Below are positions 1 through 11,833 of a DNA stretch of 64,000 bases, piece after piece. Numbering within the stretch: the first letter of the stretch is position 1; every line of letters starts with the position of its first letter. A model generated the notes under the pieces. The model was not told the DNA's origin and did not search any database. It saw nothing but the letters and a program-made list of their open reading frames with translations. Location: NCBI GenBank assembly GCA_030789695.1, contig CM061141.1, positions 196,117,689-196,181,688 on the forward strand, read 5' to 3'. The translations under genes and the position numbers were made by a program. This DNA is from Scilla litardierei (lineage: Eukaryota > Streptophyta > Magnoliopsida > Asparagales > Asparagaceae).

Positions 1-30
1 ATGAACATAGAAACTCCTTAAGTCTATAGT

Positions 31-135
31 GTAGACGGTTTTAGCAGATCCACTCACGAAGGCTCTACCACTTGAAGTCGGGAAAACTTATGTGTAAAAA
101 CGGTATAAGATACCGAGATAAATGTGCCTGAGTGC
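31..135 (+). pseudogene. C-terminal remnant of copia pol (RNase H tail), K1
   Basis: In one frame the bases read LADPLTKALP, a common ending of plant copia RNase H domains (the DxLTKxL motif that follows the last RNase H residues). An extra T in the GGTTTTAG stretch, relative to the intact tail in K3 at 39846-39947, shifts the frame, and stops follow. No upstream pol is visible because the window begins here. Confidence 0.7.
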
Positions 136-859
136 AAGTGGGAGATGTAGGATAATGGTGCCCTCCAGGATATTTATCTCTGTGTGAATAGCACAAACGT
201 CATGTTCGAAATAACAGTAAGTTGTTTGGTAATGATTTATCTAAGTTATATTATAATGTAGTTAACATTAGATATCAACTTAGGTAAAGTCCTGAGACTT
301 TATGCAAGGTCAAACAGATATCGAGATGAGTATCTCGATCATGGAGAAATGTTTGACCGTCTGTAGCATAAGTCTAAAAGGTTTCGTGGTCGTAGATGTT
401 TCGAGACAAGGATATCGAAACATCGGATAGACCATTGTGTCTTAGTCTTCACCGTTAAGCGGTGGCGATGATCTCATGATCGTTCGACTTGGCGAAGTCG
501 GAGACAAGACACATGTGCTCATTAGAGAATGAGTTCACTGAACGATCCACAAGAGTTATCATATGGTTACATTGACCAATCTGTCAATGATAACTCTTAG
601 TGATGATAGGCTAGTTGGTCTTTTGACTTGAGGTCATTTGACGAACATGTGCATGAACGGTGCCACTTAGATCAACTGACGTAGCTTTGAGGCATGACCT
701 GTCGAAAGGTCTTTTGATTCGGTGTCACTTGAAACGTACAAGGCGAGTAATGACTAAGAGAGGATTCGTCTCTCCCGGTCAATGGGAGTTAGTGTCGTAG
801 AGTTAGTTCGGTCTTTAGTATAATATCTAATCAGAGTATGTTGGAATCACTACTACAAA

Positions 860-1408
860 ATGGACCTTTAATAGCGCTTAAAAAAGGTCTTTAATAGCAC
901 TTTACAAGCGCTGTCTATCTCGCCGCTGCTAAAGGGGGGCTGCTTTTAATAGCGCTGTCAAAGGGGGGCCTTTAACAGCGCTTGTTTTTGGAAGCGCTGT
1001 CAAAGGGGGGCCTTTAACATCGCTTGTTTGTGGAAGCGCTGTCAAAGGGGGGCCTTTAACAGCGCTTGTTTGTGGAAGCGCTATTAAAGGGGGGCCTTTA
1101 ACAGCGCATGTTTGTGGAAGCGCTGTTAAAGGGGGGCCTTTAACAGAACTTGTTTGGGCAAGCGCTGTTAAAGGCCCCCCTTTAACAGCACTTGTTTGTG
1201 CAAGCGCTGTTAAAGGCCCCCCTTTGACAGCGCTTGTTTGTGCAAGCGCTATTAAATGGAGGCCTTTAACAGCGCTTGTTTGTGCAAGTGCTGTTAAAGG
1301 CCCCCCTTTAACAGCGCTTGTTTGTGCAAAGGCTATTAAAGGGAGGCTTTTAACAGCGCTTGTTTGTGCAAGCGCTGTTAAAGGCCCCCCTTTTACAGCG
1401 CTTGTCTG
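860..1408 (+). repeat. CACTA 5' subterminal repeat array
   Basis: About nine degenerate units of roughly 55-60 bp, each with AGCGCTGT, a TTAAAGG/CCTTTAA palindrome around a G- or C-run, and the spacer GTTTGTGCA. The part to about 1150 has a G-run at the centre (AAAGGGGGGCCTTT), the part after has a C-run (AAAGGCCCCCCTTT). Arrays of this kind bind transposase in characterised CACTA elements. The array is cut at 1408 by K2 and resumes at 8873. Confidence 0.85.
1404..1408 (+). repeat. Target-site duplication of K2, left copy (GTCTG)
   Basis: GTCTG immediately precedes the 5' LTR start TGTAGAGG. The same five bases follow the 3' LTR at 8868-8872. Joining the flanks restores the CACTA subterminal repeat pattern, which confirms both element edges. 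Confidence 0.9.
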
Positions 1409-2628
1409 TGTAGAGGAATATGCCCTCGGATCATTTGTATTTGATGCAAATGATAATTTAAGCTTAGATATGGACTATTTTGCATTTGATGCAAAAGAGA
1501 TTAAATGTGTCTTAAATTGTTTAAGACTATATTTAATTAAATAAATGCGTTGAAAAGGTTACCTAGATGACGGGATCGTCCCGCTCTAAATGCAGGTTCA
1601 AACCGCGTCAAAAACGGAGTCCAAATGCACAATTTATAGCCAAAACAAGTCAGCCCAAACTGTTGGGCTGAAACCTGCGAAAATGGAGGCCCACCAAGCC
1701 CGAATTTTCTGGTTAGGGTTTTTGAAACCTGGGATTTTCTTGACGGCTACGTTTCTAAGAGAAGCATGACTTTTGGCTATCTTTGGACAATTGTTTAAAG
1801 GGTCAAACGGACTCGGATGGATGAGCCGTTTTTTCCTACGCGTTCACCGTTGAACACCCTTCGAATTGATAGGTTGTATCAATCATGAAGCTCAACGGTG
1901 AGTGAGTTAAAATTCACGGAAGTTTGCACTTTGTGAAGTGCAAACTAACTTGATTTTGATTAACTCAAATTAATAGTCCCACATCGGATTTTGAGAAAGG
2001 GGAGTAGTCAGCCGCCTATATAAATAGGGGTCTGCTCTCCTCCTCAACACTCGTCCCAAGCTCTAAATCTGAGCGGCTCTCGTAAATGTTGGAGCACGCT
2101 CGGATCTAAGCTAAATTAATATTTCTCCTCTCCCTATAAATTTCTGCCTTGCTCCTGAAGGCTCTAGCAAAGCCGCAAAGGAGTTCGGATTCAGATCCGA
2201 AATCTAGGCGGAGGTTTCACTCGTGTGAAACTTTCTTCGGCGCGTGGTTGGCTCGGCGACATGGGATTGATCGCCTCGGGATGCGGAGCGGTTCGAGGAG
2301 CAGTTCGGGGAGCGGTTCAATGAGCAGCTCGGCGTGGGACGGGAGCAGCTCGGAAGACGGTGCGGAACATCTCGCCTGCCCCAGGGCTGAGATTCCGGGT
2401 ATATGTTTAAGTTTTTCATTTAATTATTCGCAGTAGTTAGATCCCTCTTGGGGTGGTCAGATCCACCCCAAGTTGGCAGAGATCCTGGCTTATAGGGTCT
2501 GGTTCCTTAGGGTTGCATGTTAATTAGATTAACATAAAATTTTTCCGCTGCATTTCTGTCTATGTTCCGTCCGACTTAGGACGGGACTAGAGTTTTTGTG
2601 CCCTAAGGGTCACAAAAAAACCCCTTCA
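1409..2628 (+). repeat. K2 5' LTR
   Basis: Starts TGTAGAGGAATATGCCC and ends AACCCCTTCA. Near its start lie TTTGCATTTGATGCAAA palindromes. A conserved stretch CCCACATCGG is followed by a TATA box. The segment between about 1650 and 1735 corresponds to a GC-rich, size-variable region in the LTRs of K1, K3 and K4. Confidence 0.92.
2017..2026 (+). promoter_or_regulatory. LTR core promoter (TATA box), K2 5' LTR
   Basis: TATATAAATA is followed by GGGGTCTGCTCTCC, a plausible transcription start region, and is conserved at 8256, 16623, 41886 and 44380 in the other K LTRs. This would mark the U3/R boundary. The start site itself is inferred. Confidence 0.7.
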
Positions 2629-2629
2629 T

Positions 2630-2643
2630 TGGTATCAGAGCCA
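2630..2643 (+). other. Primer-binding site, K2
   Basis: TGGTATCAGAGCCA lies one base after the LTR end, the usual copia site complementary to the 3' end of initiator-Met tRNA. Confidence 0.9.
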
Positions 2644-2699
2644 TCTCTGTATGCTGATCTAGGACTGTGAATTTATTATTTGAATGCTTTTACAGAAAA

Positions 2700-3175
2700 A
2701 TGTTTTCTTTAAATTTATGCGATAAATTTAAATTTTTTTTTTAAAAAAATTTTATATGATAAATTTTAAACATGAAAGTTTTAAAATGAAAATTTTAAAT
2801 TTATGTGATAAATTTTAAAATTGTTTTAAAGCTTTAAAACATTATGCGATAAGTTTAAAATGTTGTTTAAAATTTTATGTGATAAATTTTAAACATGGAA
2901 TTTTTTAAATGATGTTTTAAATTTATAAGATATTTTTAAAAACTGATTTTAAAAGTTTAAAGTTTTTATGCGATAAATATTTTAAAGAAGCATGCAAATG
3001 TTATGATTTTTTAAATAAGCTTTTACTTTATGAGATAAAATAAAATGTTTTAAAAATCGTATTTTAAAATTTAAATGTTAAATTTAAGTATGCATGCTAA
3101 AATTGTTTATGCGATAAACTTTAGTCTATTTAATTGTTAAATAGTTGTACACTTTTTATGCGATAAAATTAGTGT
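2700..3175 (+). repeat. Degenerate TTATGCGATAAATTTTAAA repeats in the K2 leader
   Basis: Directly after the primer site, about ten imperfect copies of a word like TTATGCGATAAATTTTAAA occur at irregular 35-60-bp spacing in very AT-rich DNA (for example near 2712, 2800, 2842, 2872, 2965, 3107 and 3158). No coding potential is seen. Confidence 0.7.
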
Positions 3176-3849
3176 AAATTTTTAATGGATATGTCTTCTT
3201 GTCCCTTATTTGATAACACAAGACAACCCTTTAGGTTAGCCATTAAAAATGATTAAAATTTATTTACTTGAATTTTAATGACATGCTATGTTTTAATAAA
3301 ATATTAACCACCCTTTAAGACCTAATTCCTGATTAGGGTAGTCCTTTTAATGATTTCTTAATTCTAATTGTTATTATTAATTCTCATTAAAGGACTTCAC
3401 TTTTAGCGTTGGTTAATAATTTTATTAAAATCCTAATAACGATTAGGATAGCACGTGAACCTTATAGTTGATAAGGACTTAATAAAAGTTATTAAACAAA
3501 TCCTAAAATTTTGATTTTAAGGATGCAACTAGTTGATAGGATTAATTAGTTGTTAATAAAAGCTGTTTAGTCTATGGCACACATACAAAAATGACAAGCT
3601 TCATTCAATGGACCATGATCCGGTCAATGTGCTTGGCTAAGAGTTCTGGGTCAACCCTTGCTAGTACAAGGGGCAGTGATCCTGACTTAGTCAATTCCCT
3701 GGTTGTGTTCCGCTGGACCGCAATGTCGCGAATCATGATTGTATGACACCCTGGACTATATCTAGTCAATGCGTTATAAATCTTATTAAAGATTAATTCG
3801 TATTCCTCCTTGATTTTGGAGCTTGGTAACTCAAAGAAGACAATTATAG

Positions 3850-4740
3850 TTGTTGAGTCTCCTCAAGCCGTGACTTGTTTTTCTGTAAGGAACAAATTCC
3901 AACATACATGTGATGTAGTCTAGACTTGACCCAAATCGATGCGTCGGGTCTCCTCGAGTATCGATATAAGTCAAATCTGGACACGAAATCAAGGGTCTGA
4001 CTAGACCAGTCATTATGATTTGTTGAGTCTCCTCAAGATCATAAGTGACTGTGGGTAAAATCGACAGGGAATCACATGTGATGTGATTGACCAAGAGTTA
4101 GTCTACCAGTCATGGAACCAATCAACTTGTTGAGTCTCCTCAAGGTTGTGAGGTTCGGGATGATTGGATCCCTCTTTCACTAATTTTTAAATTCGATTAA
4201 ATCGTTCGTTATTAAGCTTTAAAACGATCGTAAAAATAGTGGGAGGATATAGATAGATGAAAGCCAATCTACCTATATTTAATATTGAACATATGCAAAA
4301 ACTAGGGCAAGACTATGTTTACCGAAGGAATCAAAATATAATATTGGAATAAGTTAACTGGTCAAATAGTTGATTAATTTAATATCAAGTTAAATTCTAA
4401 TTGATGGAATTAAACTATATTCTCGTTGACATTAAATGACCTTCTAAAGAACAGACTTAAGAAATATGATTTCATTAAGTTCTGGGTCCAACAAATAAAT
4501 TAAAGCTACATGTCACTCTTCTCTATATGAGGCAGCTTGAACATATAGGGTATTCGAAGTATGTTTCTCCCTACAACTTGTCGAGCTACCCTCAAGGTTG
4601 TATGGACAAACAATTCTGATCCGCAAAGTTCGAGAATTCGATCAAACCGTTTGAGTCGAATACGAGTGCATGAGCGGTGCAAGACTATGTATCCCAACCG
4701 GATCTTGAGACAAGCAACTTCTTGAGCTAAACTCGAGATT
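3850..4740 (+). repeat. Recurrent short hairpins in the K2 leader
   Basis: The motif TTGTTGAG-TCTC-CTCAAG occurs at 3850, 4020 and 4127, with diverged forms at about 3940, 4578 and 4718. Arms TTGAG/CTCAA (extended in some copies by CAAC/GTTG) surround a 4-base loop. The related reverse copy K5 has the same stem with loop TGTG or TTGA four times. The surrounding 3180-5230 is otherwise non-coding. Confidence 0.6.
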
Positions 4741-6392
4741 ACAAAGCTCAAGCGTTTGGATACATAAGATGCTTGCATAACTATTTATGTTGGGTTAATT
4801 AATATCTAAATGTGATTTAGAAAAGGAAGAAGGCACTCCGGAAAGTCAATTGAGAAAGTTAGTTTAATTTATCATTAGTAAAGGCATAAGTAGGAGGAAA
4901 TGAAAATGTGATATATTTTGATGTCACGATTTCAGAATAAATAGTTATACAAAAACGTCTAACACATTTTTTGACGAATGTCGTCACCTTGCTTCGGAAG
5001 CAATGTTTTGTATTAAGTAATTTGTAATAACTATATGTATATATTAAATGTTAATATATAAATGCACAAGATAGTAGCAAACTTATATGGTAAAATAGAC
5101 TAGGCCATGTCGAGAGACTAAGCTTCACAAGTCACATAAAGAGGGGTCTGACCTCTCGTATTATGAAGTCTACGGACACTTGTGAATCTTATCCTCTCAG
5201 ATATAATGGCTGAAAACCATCTGCAAGACAGTGGAAGAATGAGTTGTCGAACTCAGTCTCGTACATACTGATGTACGCGAGTCTATTTTAACCAAAATAA
5301 GTTATTCGTATATTTTATTAAGACACGTGTTCTTGATGAAACACAAGTCTGATAAAATAAAGAACGAAAAGTAGAAAGTATTTAAACTGATTCGATTAGA
5401 TCGAATGGTCAAATACTTAGCTACATAAAATCTTGTGTAATTAAAAGAAAATGTGATTTTCTCTCAGGTCAAGTCTGTTAACACATCCGTGTGTTAAAAT
5501 GTATGAATCACACTTAGTGAGACTTGGTGCGATACATAGTAAGTGACTCTGAGTTAAGTCCTCTCTCTGGGTTAAGTCCCAGATCGTAATGCCTAGGTTT
5601 TGATAATGTCCTATGAGGACATTGTCAATAAGATATTCATTAAATAGATCATTAAAGAAGTTGTATAATTACTCGAATTTCGTGAGACGAATTGTCGAGT
5701 TAGACATCATAACTGATGATGACTTAGTCAACTTCCGGGATGAAATTCGGAGTAGTAACTCCGATTTAAAACTTGATGCAATCAAAATAGGTCCGTGTGC
5801 GTAAATAAATTTGAGAATTTAGTTTACGTACCCAAGGAAAATGTTTCCTCACTTTCTGCAAGTAAATCTTTAAGTTGAAAGATTGGTGCAGAAAGAGAAT
5901 TGTAAAGTACAATCTTGTTGATCGAAAACGGTTTTCACCCTAATTTCTTTAAAACGGATTAGTTGAAATCGTCTCGCCAACAGATGTGTACAGATCTACT
6001 CGGACCAAATCCGATGTAAAACGCTCATGTTGACCATGAAAATTGGAGCATTCACTTATAAGTTCGTTTTTTCTAAATATGATTTAGACGGACCAACTTA
6101 TATGAATTAGCCAGAGAGTTTTCAAGGTCAGTGGGAGCGTATAAATTACATGCAAGGCATCAAAGAGATGGAACATATAATTTGATTAAGTAATCAAATA
6201 GTTTGATACTTTATCAGAAATAGATATGAGCCATTTGAAATGACCATTAACAAATTTAAATTATTATCGTAATGTACGATGAGCTGGATAAGATCCATGT
6301 ATATTAAATATTACAGATTCCGATAGACCAAGTGAATTATTTGAATGAGATTCAAATGGTTGGTCTAACATGAACATAAAAACCCCTTGAGT
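4741..6392 (+). other. K2 conserved non-coding interior
   Basis: No ORF of interest. From about 5234 onward the sequence aligns with K3 from 38708 (shared words such as ACTCAGTCTC, GATGAAACACAAGTCTGATAAA, in short blocks), so the segment is family-wide and not random decay. It may be what is left of gag-pol after extensive loss, or a replacement non-coding segment. I cannot translate it into known domains. Confidence 0.6.
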
Positions 6393-6500
6393 CTATATTG
6401 TATACGGTTTTAGCAGATCCACTCACGAAGGCTCTACCACATGAAGTCGAGAAAATTTATGTGTAAAAACGGTATAAGATACCGGGATAAATGGGCCTGA
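6393..6500 (+). pseudogene. C-terminal remnant of copia pol, K2
   Basis: In one frame reads LADPLTKALPHEV, as in K3, but a one-base insertion in the GGTTTTAG stretch and an early stop break it. It is followed by the conserved GGGCCTGAGTGCAAGTGGGA stretch. Confidence 0.7.
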
Positions 6501-7631
6501 GTGCAAGTGGGAGACGTTGAGAGATGATACCCTCGAGGCTATCTATCTTCATGTGTGAATAGCACAAACATCTTGTTCGAAATAACAGTAAGCTGTTTGG
6601 TAATAATTTATATAAGTTATTTTATAATGTAGTTAACATTAGACAAGGTAAAGTCCTGAGACTTTATGCAAGGTCAAACAGGTATCGAGATGAGTATCTC
6701 GATCATGGAGAAATGTTTGACCGTCTGTAGCATAAGTCTAAAAGGGTTCGTGGTCGTAGATGTTTCGAGACAAGGATATCGAAACATCGGATAGACTATT
6801 GTGTCTTAGTCTTCATCGTATAGCGGTGGCGATGATCTCATGATCGCTTGACTTGGCGTAGTCGTTGACAAGACACAGGTGCTCATTAGAGAATGAGTTC
6901 ACTGAACGATCCACAAGAGTTATCATATGGTTATATTGACCAATCTGTCAATGATGACTCTGAGTGATGATAGGCTAGTTGGTCTTTTGACTTGAGGTCA
7001 TTTTGACGAACCTGTGCGTGAACGGTGCCACTTAGATCAAATGACCTAGCTTCGAGGCAATCCCTGTCGAAAGGTCTTTGATTGGGTGACACTTGAAGCG
7101 TATGAGGAGAGTAATGACCAAGAGAGGATTCGTCTCTCCCGGTCAATGGGAGTTAGTGTCGTAGGGTTAGTTCGATCTTTAGTAAAATCTCTGGCCAGAG
7201 TTTGTTAGAAGAAGTCCAACATTATTTGACTAAATATCGATAAAAACTAACCGGAGTCAAGTTATTGGGGTTGCCAGTTTGACCGTACCCTAGACTTGAT
7301 CTACACGACATAGTTAAGACGAAGAGACTATAACTACGGAATTCATCACGGAAACAGTCAGGGTGGTCCCGACAATACTCATGTCAATGAGTCAACCACA
7401 TAAAGATGATTCCTGAAGCAGGGACGGTAACCATTGCTCGTGGTCACTACCGTATAGGGCTTCAAGCCCAACCTGTTGTAAGGGTCAGGCTGTAGGGTCT
7501 CACACAGAGTGTGACCTTCGTCTAGTAATAGGTAGAAATTAGTTAGGGAGAATAATTTGCATTTGATGCAAGGGATAAAATATTGCAAAAGATGTTTGCA
7601 ATCATCTCCTGCATTCGGGATAAATGATCCT

Positions 7632-7647
7632 GAGTGAAAGTGGGAGA
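7632..7647 (+). other. Polypurine tract, K2
   Basis: GAGTGAAAGTGGGAGA lies immediately before the 3' LTR start at 7648, the expected place for priming of plus-strand DNA. A very similar purine-rich stretch also occurs about 1.1 kb upstream near 6495, just after the pol remnant. Confidence 0.75.
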
Positions 7648-8867
7648 TGTAGAGGAATATGCCCTCGGATCATTTGTATTTGATGCAAATGATAATTTAA
7701 GCTTAGATATGGACTATTTTGCATTTGATGCAAAAGAGATTAAATGTGTCTTAAATTGTTTAAGACTATATTTAATTAAATAAATGCGTTGAAAGGGTTA
7801 CCTAGATGATGGGATCGTCCCGCTCTAAACGCAGGTTCAAACCGCGTCAAAAACGGAGTCTAAATGCACAAGTTATAGCCAAAACAAGTCAGCCCAAACT
7901 GTTGGGCTGAAACCTGCGAAAATGGAGGCCCACCAAGCCCGAATTTTCTGGTTAGGGTTTTTGAAACCTGGGATTTTCTTGACGGCTACGTTTCTAAGAG
8001 AAGCATGACTTTTGGCTATCTTTGGACAATTGTTTGAAGGGTCAAACGGACTCGGATTGACGAGCCGTTTTTTCCTACGCGTTCACCGTTGAACACCCTT
8101 CGAATTGATAGGTTGTATCAATCATGAATCTCAACGGTGAGTGAGTTAAAATTCACGGAAGTTTGCACTTTGTGAAGTGCAAACTAACTTGATTTTGATT
8201 AACTCAAATTAATAGTCCCACATCGGATTTTGAGAAAGGGGAGTAGTCAGCCGCCTATATAAATAGGGGTCTGCTCTCCTCCTCAACACTCGTCCCAAGC
8301 TCTAGATCTGAGCGGCTCTCGTAAATGTTGGAGCACGCTCGGATCTAAGCTAAATTAATATTTCTCCTGTCCCTATAAATTTCTGCCTTGCTCCTGAAGG
8401 CTCTAGCAAAGCCGCAAAAGAGTTCGGATTCAGATCCGAAATCTAGGCGGAGGTTTCACTCGCGTGAAACTTTCTTCGGCGCGTGGTTGGCTCGGCGACA
8501 TGGGATTGATCGCCTCGGGATGCGGAGCGGTCCGAGGAGCAGTTCGGGGAGCGGTTCAAGGAGCAGCTCGGCGTGGGACGGGAGCAGCTCGGAAGACGGT
8601 GCGGAACATCTCGCCTGCCCCAGGGCTGAGATTCCGGGTATATGTTTAAGTTTTTCATTTAATTATTCGCAGTAGTTAGATCCCTCATGGGGTGGTCAGA
8701 TCCACCCCAAGTTGGCAGAGATCCTGGCTTATAGGGTCTGGTTCCTTAGGGTTGCATGTTAATTAGATTAACATAAAATTTTTTCGCTGCATTTCTGTCT
8801 ATGTTCCGTCCGACTTAGGACGGGACTAGAGTTTTTGTGCCCTAAGGGTCACAAAAAAACCCCTTCA
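7648..8867 (+). repeat. K2 3' LTR
   Basis: Same length as the 5' LTR, with about 17 single-base differences by eye and no indels. TATA box at 8256-8265. The 95-codon reading frame seen in both LTRs (2149-2436, 8388-8675) crosses the R/U5 region and looks like chance. Confidence 0.92.
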
Positions 8868-8872
8868 GTCTG
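8868..8872 (+). repeat. Target-site duplication of K2, right copy (GTCTG)
   Basis: Matches 1404-1408. The CACTA subterminal array continues directly after it (TGCAAACGCTGTTAAAGG). Confidence 0.9.
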
Positions 8873-8970
8873 TGCAAACGCTGTTAAAGGCCCCCCTTTA
8901 GCAGCGCTTGTTTGTGCAAACGCTATTAAAGGGAGGCTTTTAACAGCGCTTGTTTGTGCAATCGTTCAGT
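8873..8970 (+). repeat. CACTA 5' subterminal array, remainder
   Basis: Two further AGCGCTTGTTTGTGCA-type units continue the array that K2 interrupted. After about 8970 the sequence is non-repetitive. Confidence 0.8.
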
Positions 8971-9528
8971 TGCAGAGTACAGAGACGTTTGAGATCACAA
9001 TTTGTGACAATATGCGCTTAGAACCTAGATTACATACCATAAGCCAGGCCCCAAATTCAAATTTTCTGCATAAAATCCACAAGAAAAGAGAGAGATTCCA
9101 AACCTCAAAATTTTATTTAACCAAGCATTTCTTCAATTTCTTACAAGTGACCAAATGACACCGGAAAAAAAACCCCAATATCAATCTACAAACCCTACAA
9201 CATTATGGGGTCTGAATTTACCATCAGATACATGCTCAGCAATGGTTAGCTGGGCCAACGACAACTGAATACAGTGTAAAATGTAATACCAGTGCCTTCT
9301 ACCTGGGGGACACCCTGCAACATATGAACGATGCACAATCAACTGCTAGATCTAAAAACTGCTCCTTTATGTCATCTTCTAAGGCATAGGTCAAGGATTT
9401 TCCATCAATGATCAATGATTAGCAAAGAGAAGAGCCCGCTCAAGTCAAATCCATCAAACGCATACCATCAAAACGACTCTCGATAACAACACTTTTGGCG
9501 GTCCACAGAATGACGCTCCTTCGACAAA
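8971..9528 (-). other. Probable 3' flank of the captured NAP1 copy
   Basis: No ORF or repeat recognised. The stretch lies directly downstream (minus strand) of the NAP1 stop codon and is probably its 3' untranslated and flanking DNA, carried along with the exons. This is inference from position. Confidence 0.4.
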
Positions 9529-10494
9529 CTACTGCTGCTTGCATTCTGCGGGGCGCTCTGCTGCCTCTCCAACATTCTTCTGCAGTCGCCCACGCAATAG
9601 TTCAGCATACAAACCGAAACAGATACCTGGCTTCCAAATGATTAGGAAATAATTCGAGATCATACCTTGAGACCGGCCGCGGACTGCATTGGACAATCAA
9701 CGAGGCAATGAAGAATCAGCAACAGTCGTTAAAAAGAACATGATAATATAGAAAATACATGTAAAGGGGTTCAGTACCTTCTTCTTTGGCTTGCTTTACT
9801 CTTCATCTTCTTCATCATCATCCTCTTCATCCTCATCCTCTTCACCATCCTCATCTTCATCTTCCTCACCTTCTTCGTCTTCTGCAAGGTCCTGAAAATC
9901 ATCGTCTTGGACAGCCTCCCCAGTAAACCATGACACGGCGTGAGGAATAATCTTGTCTTTAATAGTGGAGCTGCAAGAACAAATCAAATAAACCTTGTAA
10001 CATATCATAAAAAAGTCCAAATGGCATCAGATTTTCAAGAAAAGTAACATCTGAACCTAACCAAACAAAATGCCCAAGATGTACAACTACAATGAATATC
10101 TAATTGGTAGTTTAGTCATCTGTTTTACTAGAGGGGGTGATCTTGATTATTGTTAAGAGACGACTTACCCTACATCATAATCTTGCTCCATCAGATTCTG
10201 TAGTTCCTCAGCCTGTCCAACAAAATGGCAAAAGAAATACTCAAGCATACATGAATAATTAACCTTTTTGTTTTTTATAATTCTCTATTTAGAGGTAGGT
10301 GACTGTAGAAGCTTACAGCATCTTCATCAATATCTTCATCATCGTCTGGGACTTGTGGCGGATTGAAGAAGTTGAAGAAGCTCTCGCAATCTTCAGTTTT
10401 AGTAATGGGCTTGGCATTCTTTGATCCCTTTTTAGGCTTCTTTTTCAAAACCTTCTGAGTCAAGCACTTCCCTAGAAACCATTCAATTTCAGTC
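9529..10494 (-). pseudogene. NAP1: Captured NAP1 (nucleosome assembly protein 1) gene fragment, five exons with introns
   Basis: NAP1 proteins are histone H2A-H2B chaperones. Five exons can be read on the minus strand with GT-AG borders. 10494-10317 has [20 protein letters not shown] and the FFNFF segment. 10212-10169 has EELQNLMEQDYDVG. 9970-9779 has [16 protein letters not shown] and the acidic tail. 9683-9666 has SAAGLK. 9579-9529 ends AECKQQ before the stop, the farnesylation-type CKQQ end of plant NAP1. Introns are kept, so genomic DNA was captured. The N-terminal half of the NAP1 fold is missing. A TAA at 9796-9798 interrupts the acidic exon just before SKPKKK. It cannot make a normal NAP1. 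I regard it as a transposon-borne pseudogene fragment. Confidence 0.88.
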
Positions 10495-11833
10495 CTACAG
10501 CAAAAAGCCAGGAGATATCCGGTAAGTACATAAAGTCAATGTTTTCATAAATACATAAAGGCTTTTAGAATCATTTTAAGTTAAGTCAATGTTTTCAGAT
10601 TTCATTATATTCCAGTGAAAAAAGCATGAAAATTTACACCTTGCCTTAATTCCAATAAAGCAATGACTACGAGTCTTTTGAATCAGCACAGAAAGACTCA
10701 CCAAATTAGCAGAAACAAAGAGGAACTGAGAAATATTCCAGCACAAAACGCGTGGAATCCTACAGAATATTTGATCAAGAATATTAGTTACACAATAATG
10801 CAAACAAATCATATCTGTTAATTATCTGTCTCCCATTTCTTAGCAAGCTATCTTAAAAATATTTGGAGAATTAGTTGGTTGTTCGTTTGTTTTCTACTTC
10901 ATGCTTTCAAGATGCTCAATATGCTTCCTTGAGTATGAGACTGTCTCAGCTTGTTTGATATAACATGCGGGTCAAACTCAATTTTAACCCCCTCCATCTT
11001 ATTCATAACGTTGCCTGTAAATCAATTAATTCTCAGCATAATCTTGAATTTCAAATGTATATCACTAACCGAACACAGATCAGAGTTCAAGAGTTTAGAC
11101 ATTGTTTCAATCAAAAGTTACTTACATTCAGTCTCCTAACAAGCAATCGCCTAATTCATAATACAACCAAATGAATATTCCAAGCAGCAATAACACTGAA
11201 AAAACACACACCATAATAAACGAGAAGCCATCTACTGATTGCAAAAAAGGGGATAATTTTCCCAACTTCCATTGGAACAAACAAGAATTAAGAACTACAT
11301 TTCAGAAAAATATGCCCTACAACGCAAATTTGTATTTAAAACAACACCTACAAGAAATAGGGCAAAAGATCGCTCATCGAACAAAGAATCCAACGCAATA
11401 ACTCAAGAAATGATCATATCAAAGCCAAAAGAATCGAAAGAATCCAACGAAATAACGCAAATTAGTTGGCTGTTCGTTTGTATTTTCCTCTTTTATCTAT
11501 AAAAAACATATTACCTTTAAGTTTGGCACTTATTCATGTATTTATTTATTTATTTTACCTTTAAGTTTGGCACTTGACCGAGGAATACATTTTTTAAAAG
11601 AATTGCTGCAAATTGATTAAGGTTTCAGAACATAACCAGTTGGTTAATGTTAATTTTAACAGTAAATTATGAGTCATGCCAATTGTGATTACATCCCTTT
11701 TTAAAAGTCAAATTAAAGAAATGTTTGAAAATGAAATAATGGTTACGTGATACTACAATCTAGTTACCTGAACAAAGGTTGCTGGATTTGTTGAACTGTT
11801 TAAGCAGTTTTTAATGCCTTCAATAATCTATAA
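10495..11833. other. Unassigned AT-rich CACTA interior
   Basis: Upstream of the first readable NAP1 exon. It may hold NAP1 intron sequence, but I recognise no further exon, repeat or RNA gene. A 20-bp word (TTAGTTGGYTGTTCGTTTGT) occurs near 10872 and again near 11463. Confidence 0.4.

Larger units (their letters stand above)
1409..8867 (+). mobile_element. K2: complete copia-type element without functional coding capacity
   Basis: Two 1220-bp LTRs (1409-2628 and 7648-8867), each starting TGTAGAGG and ending CCCCTTCA, a primer-binding site, a polypurine tract and a 5-bp target duplication define a structurally complete element of 7459 bp. By eye the LTRs differ at about 17 positions, so the insertion looks fairly recent. 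The 5.0-kb interior has no ORF longer than about 90 codons. Only a broken RNase H tail near 6393 shows its copia origin. Long non-coding interiors with good LTRs fit a large non-autonomous derivative mobilised by another element's proteins. It inserted into the CACTA array, which itself sits in K1 of the same family. Confidence 0.93.

Noticed and set aside
1224..1544. 106-codon ORF with repeating TALVCASAVKGPP peptides
   Set aside because: It is the translation of CACTA subterminal repeats running into the K2 LTR. Other repeat stretches (14885-15130) give the same kind of peptide on the opposite strand.
2149..2436. 95-codon ORF present in both K2 LTRs
   Set aside because: Conserved only because LTRs are duplicated. 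The equivalent region in K1, K3 and K4 does not keep the frame.
9529..10494. A working NAP1 gene
   Set aside because: N-terminal half missing, in-frame TAA before the end of the acidic tail, and location inside a CACTA element.
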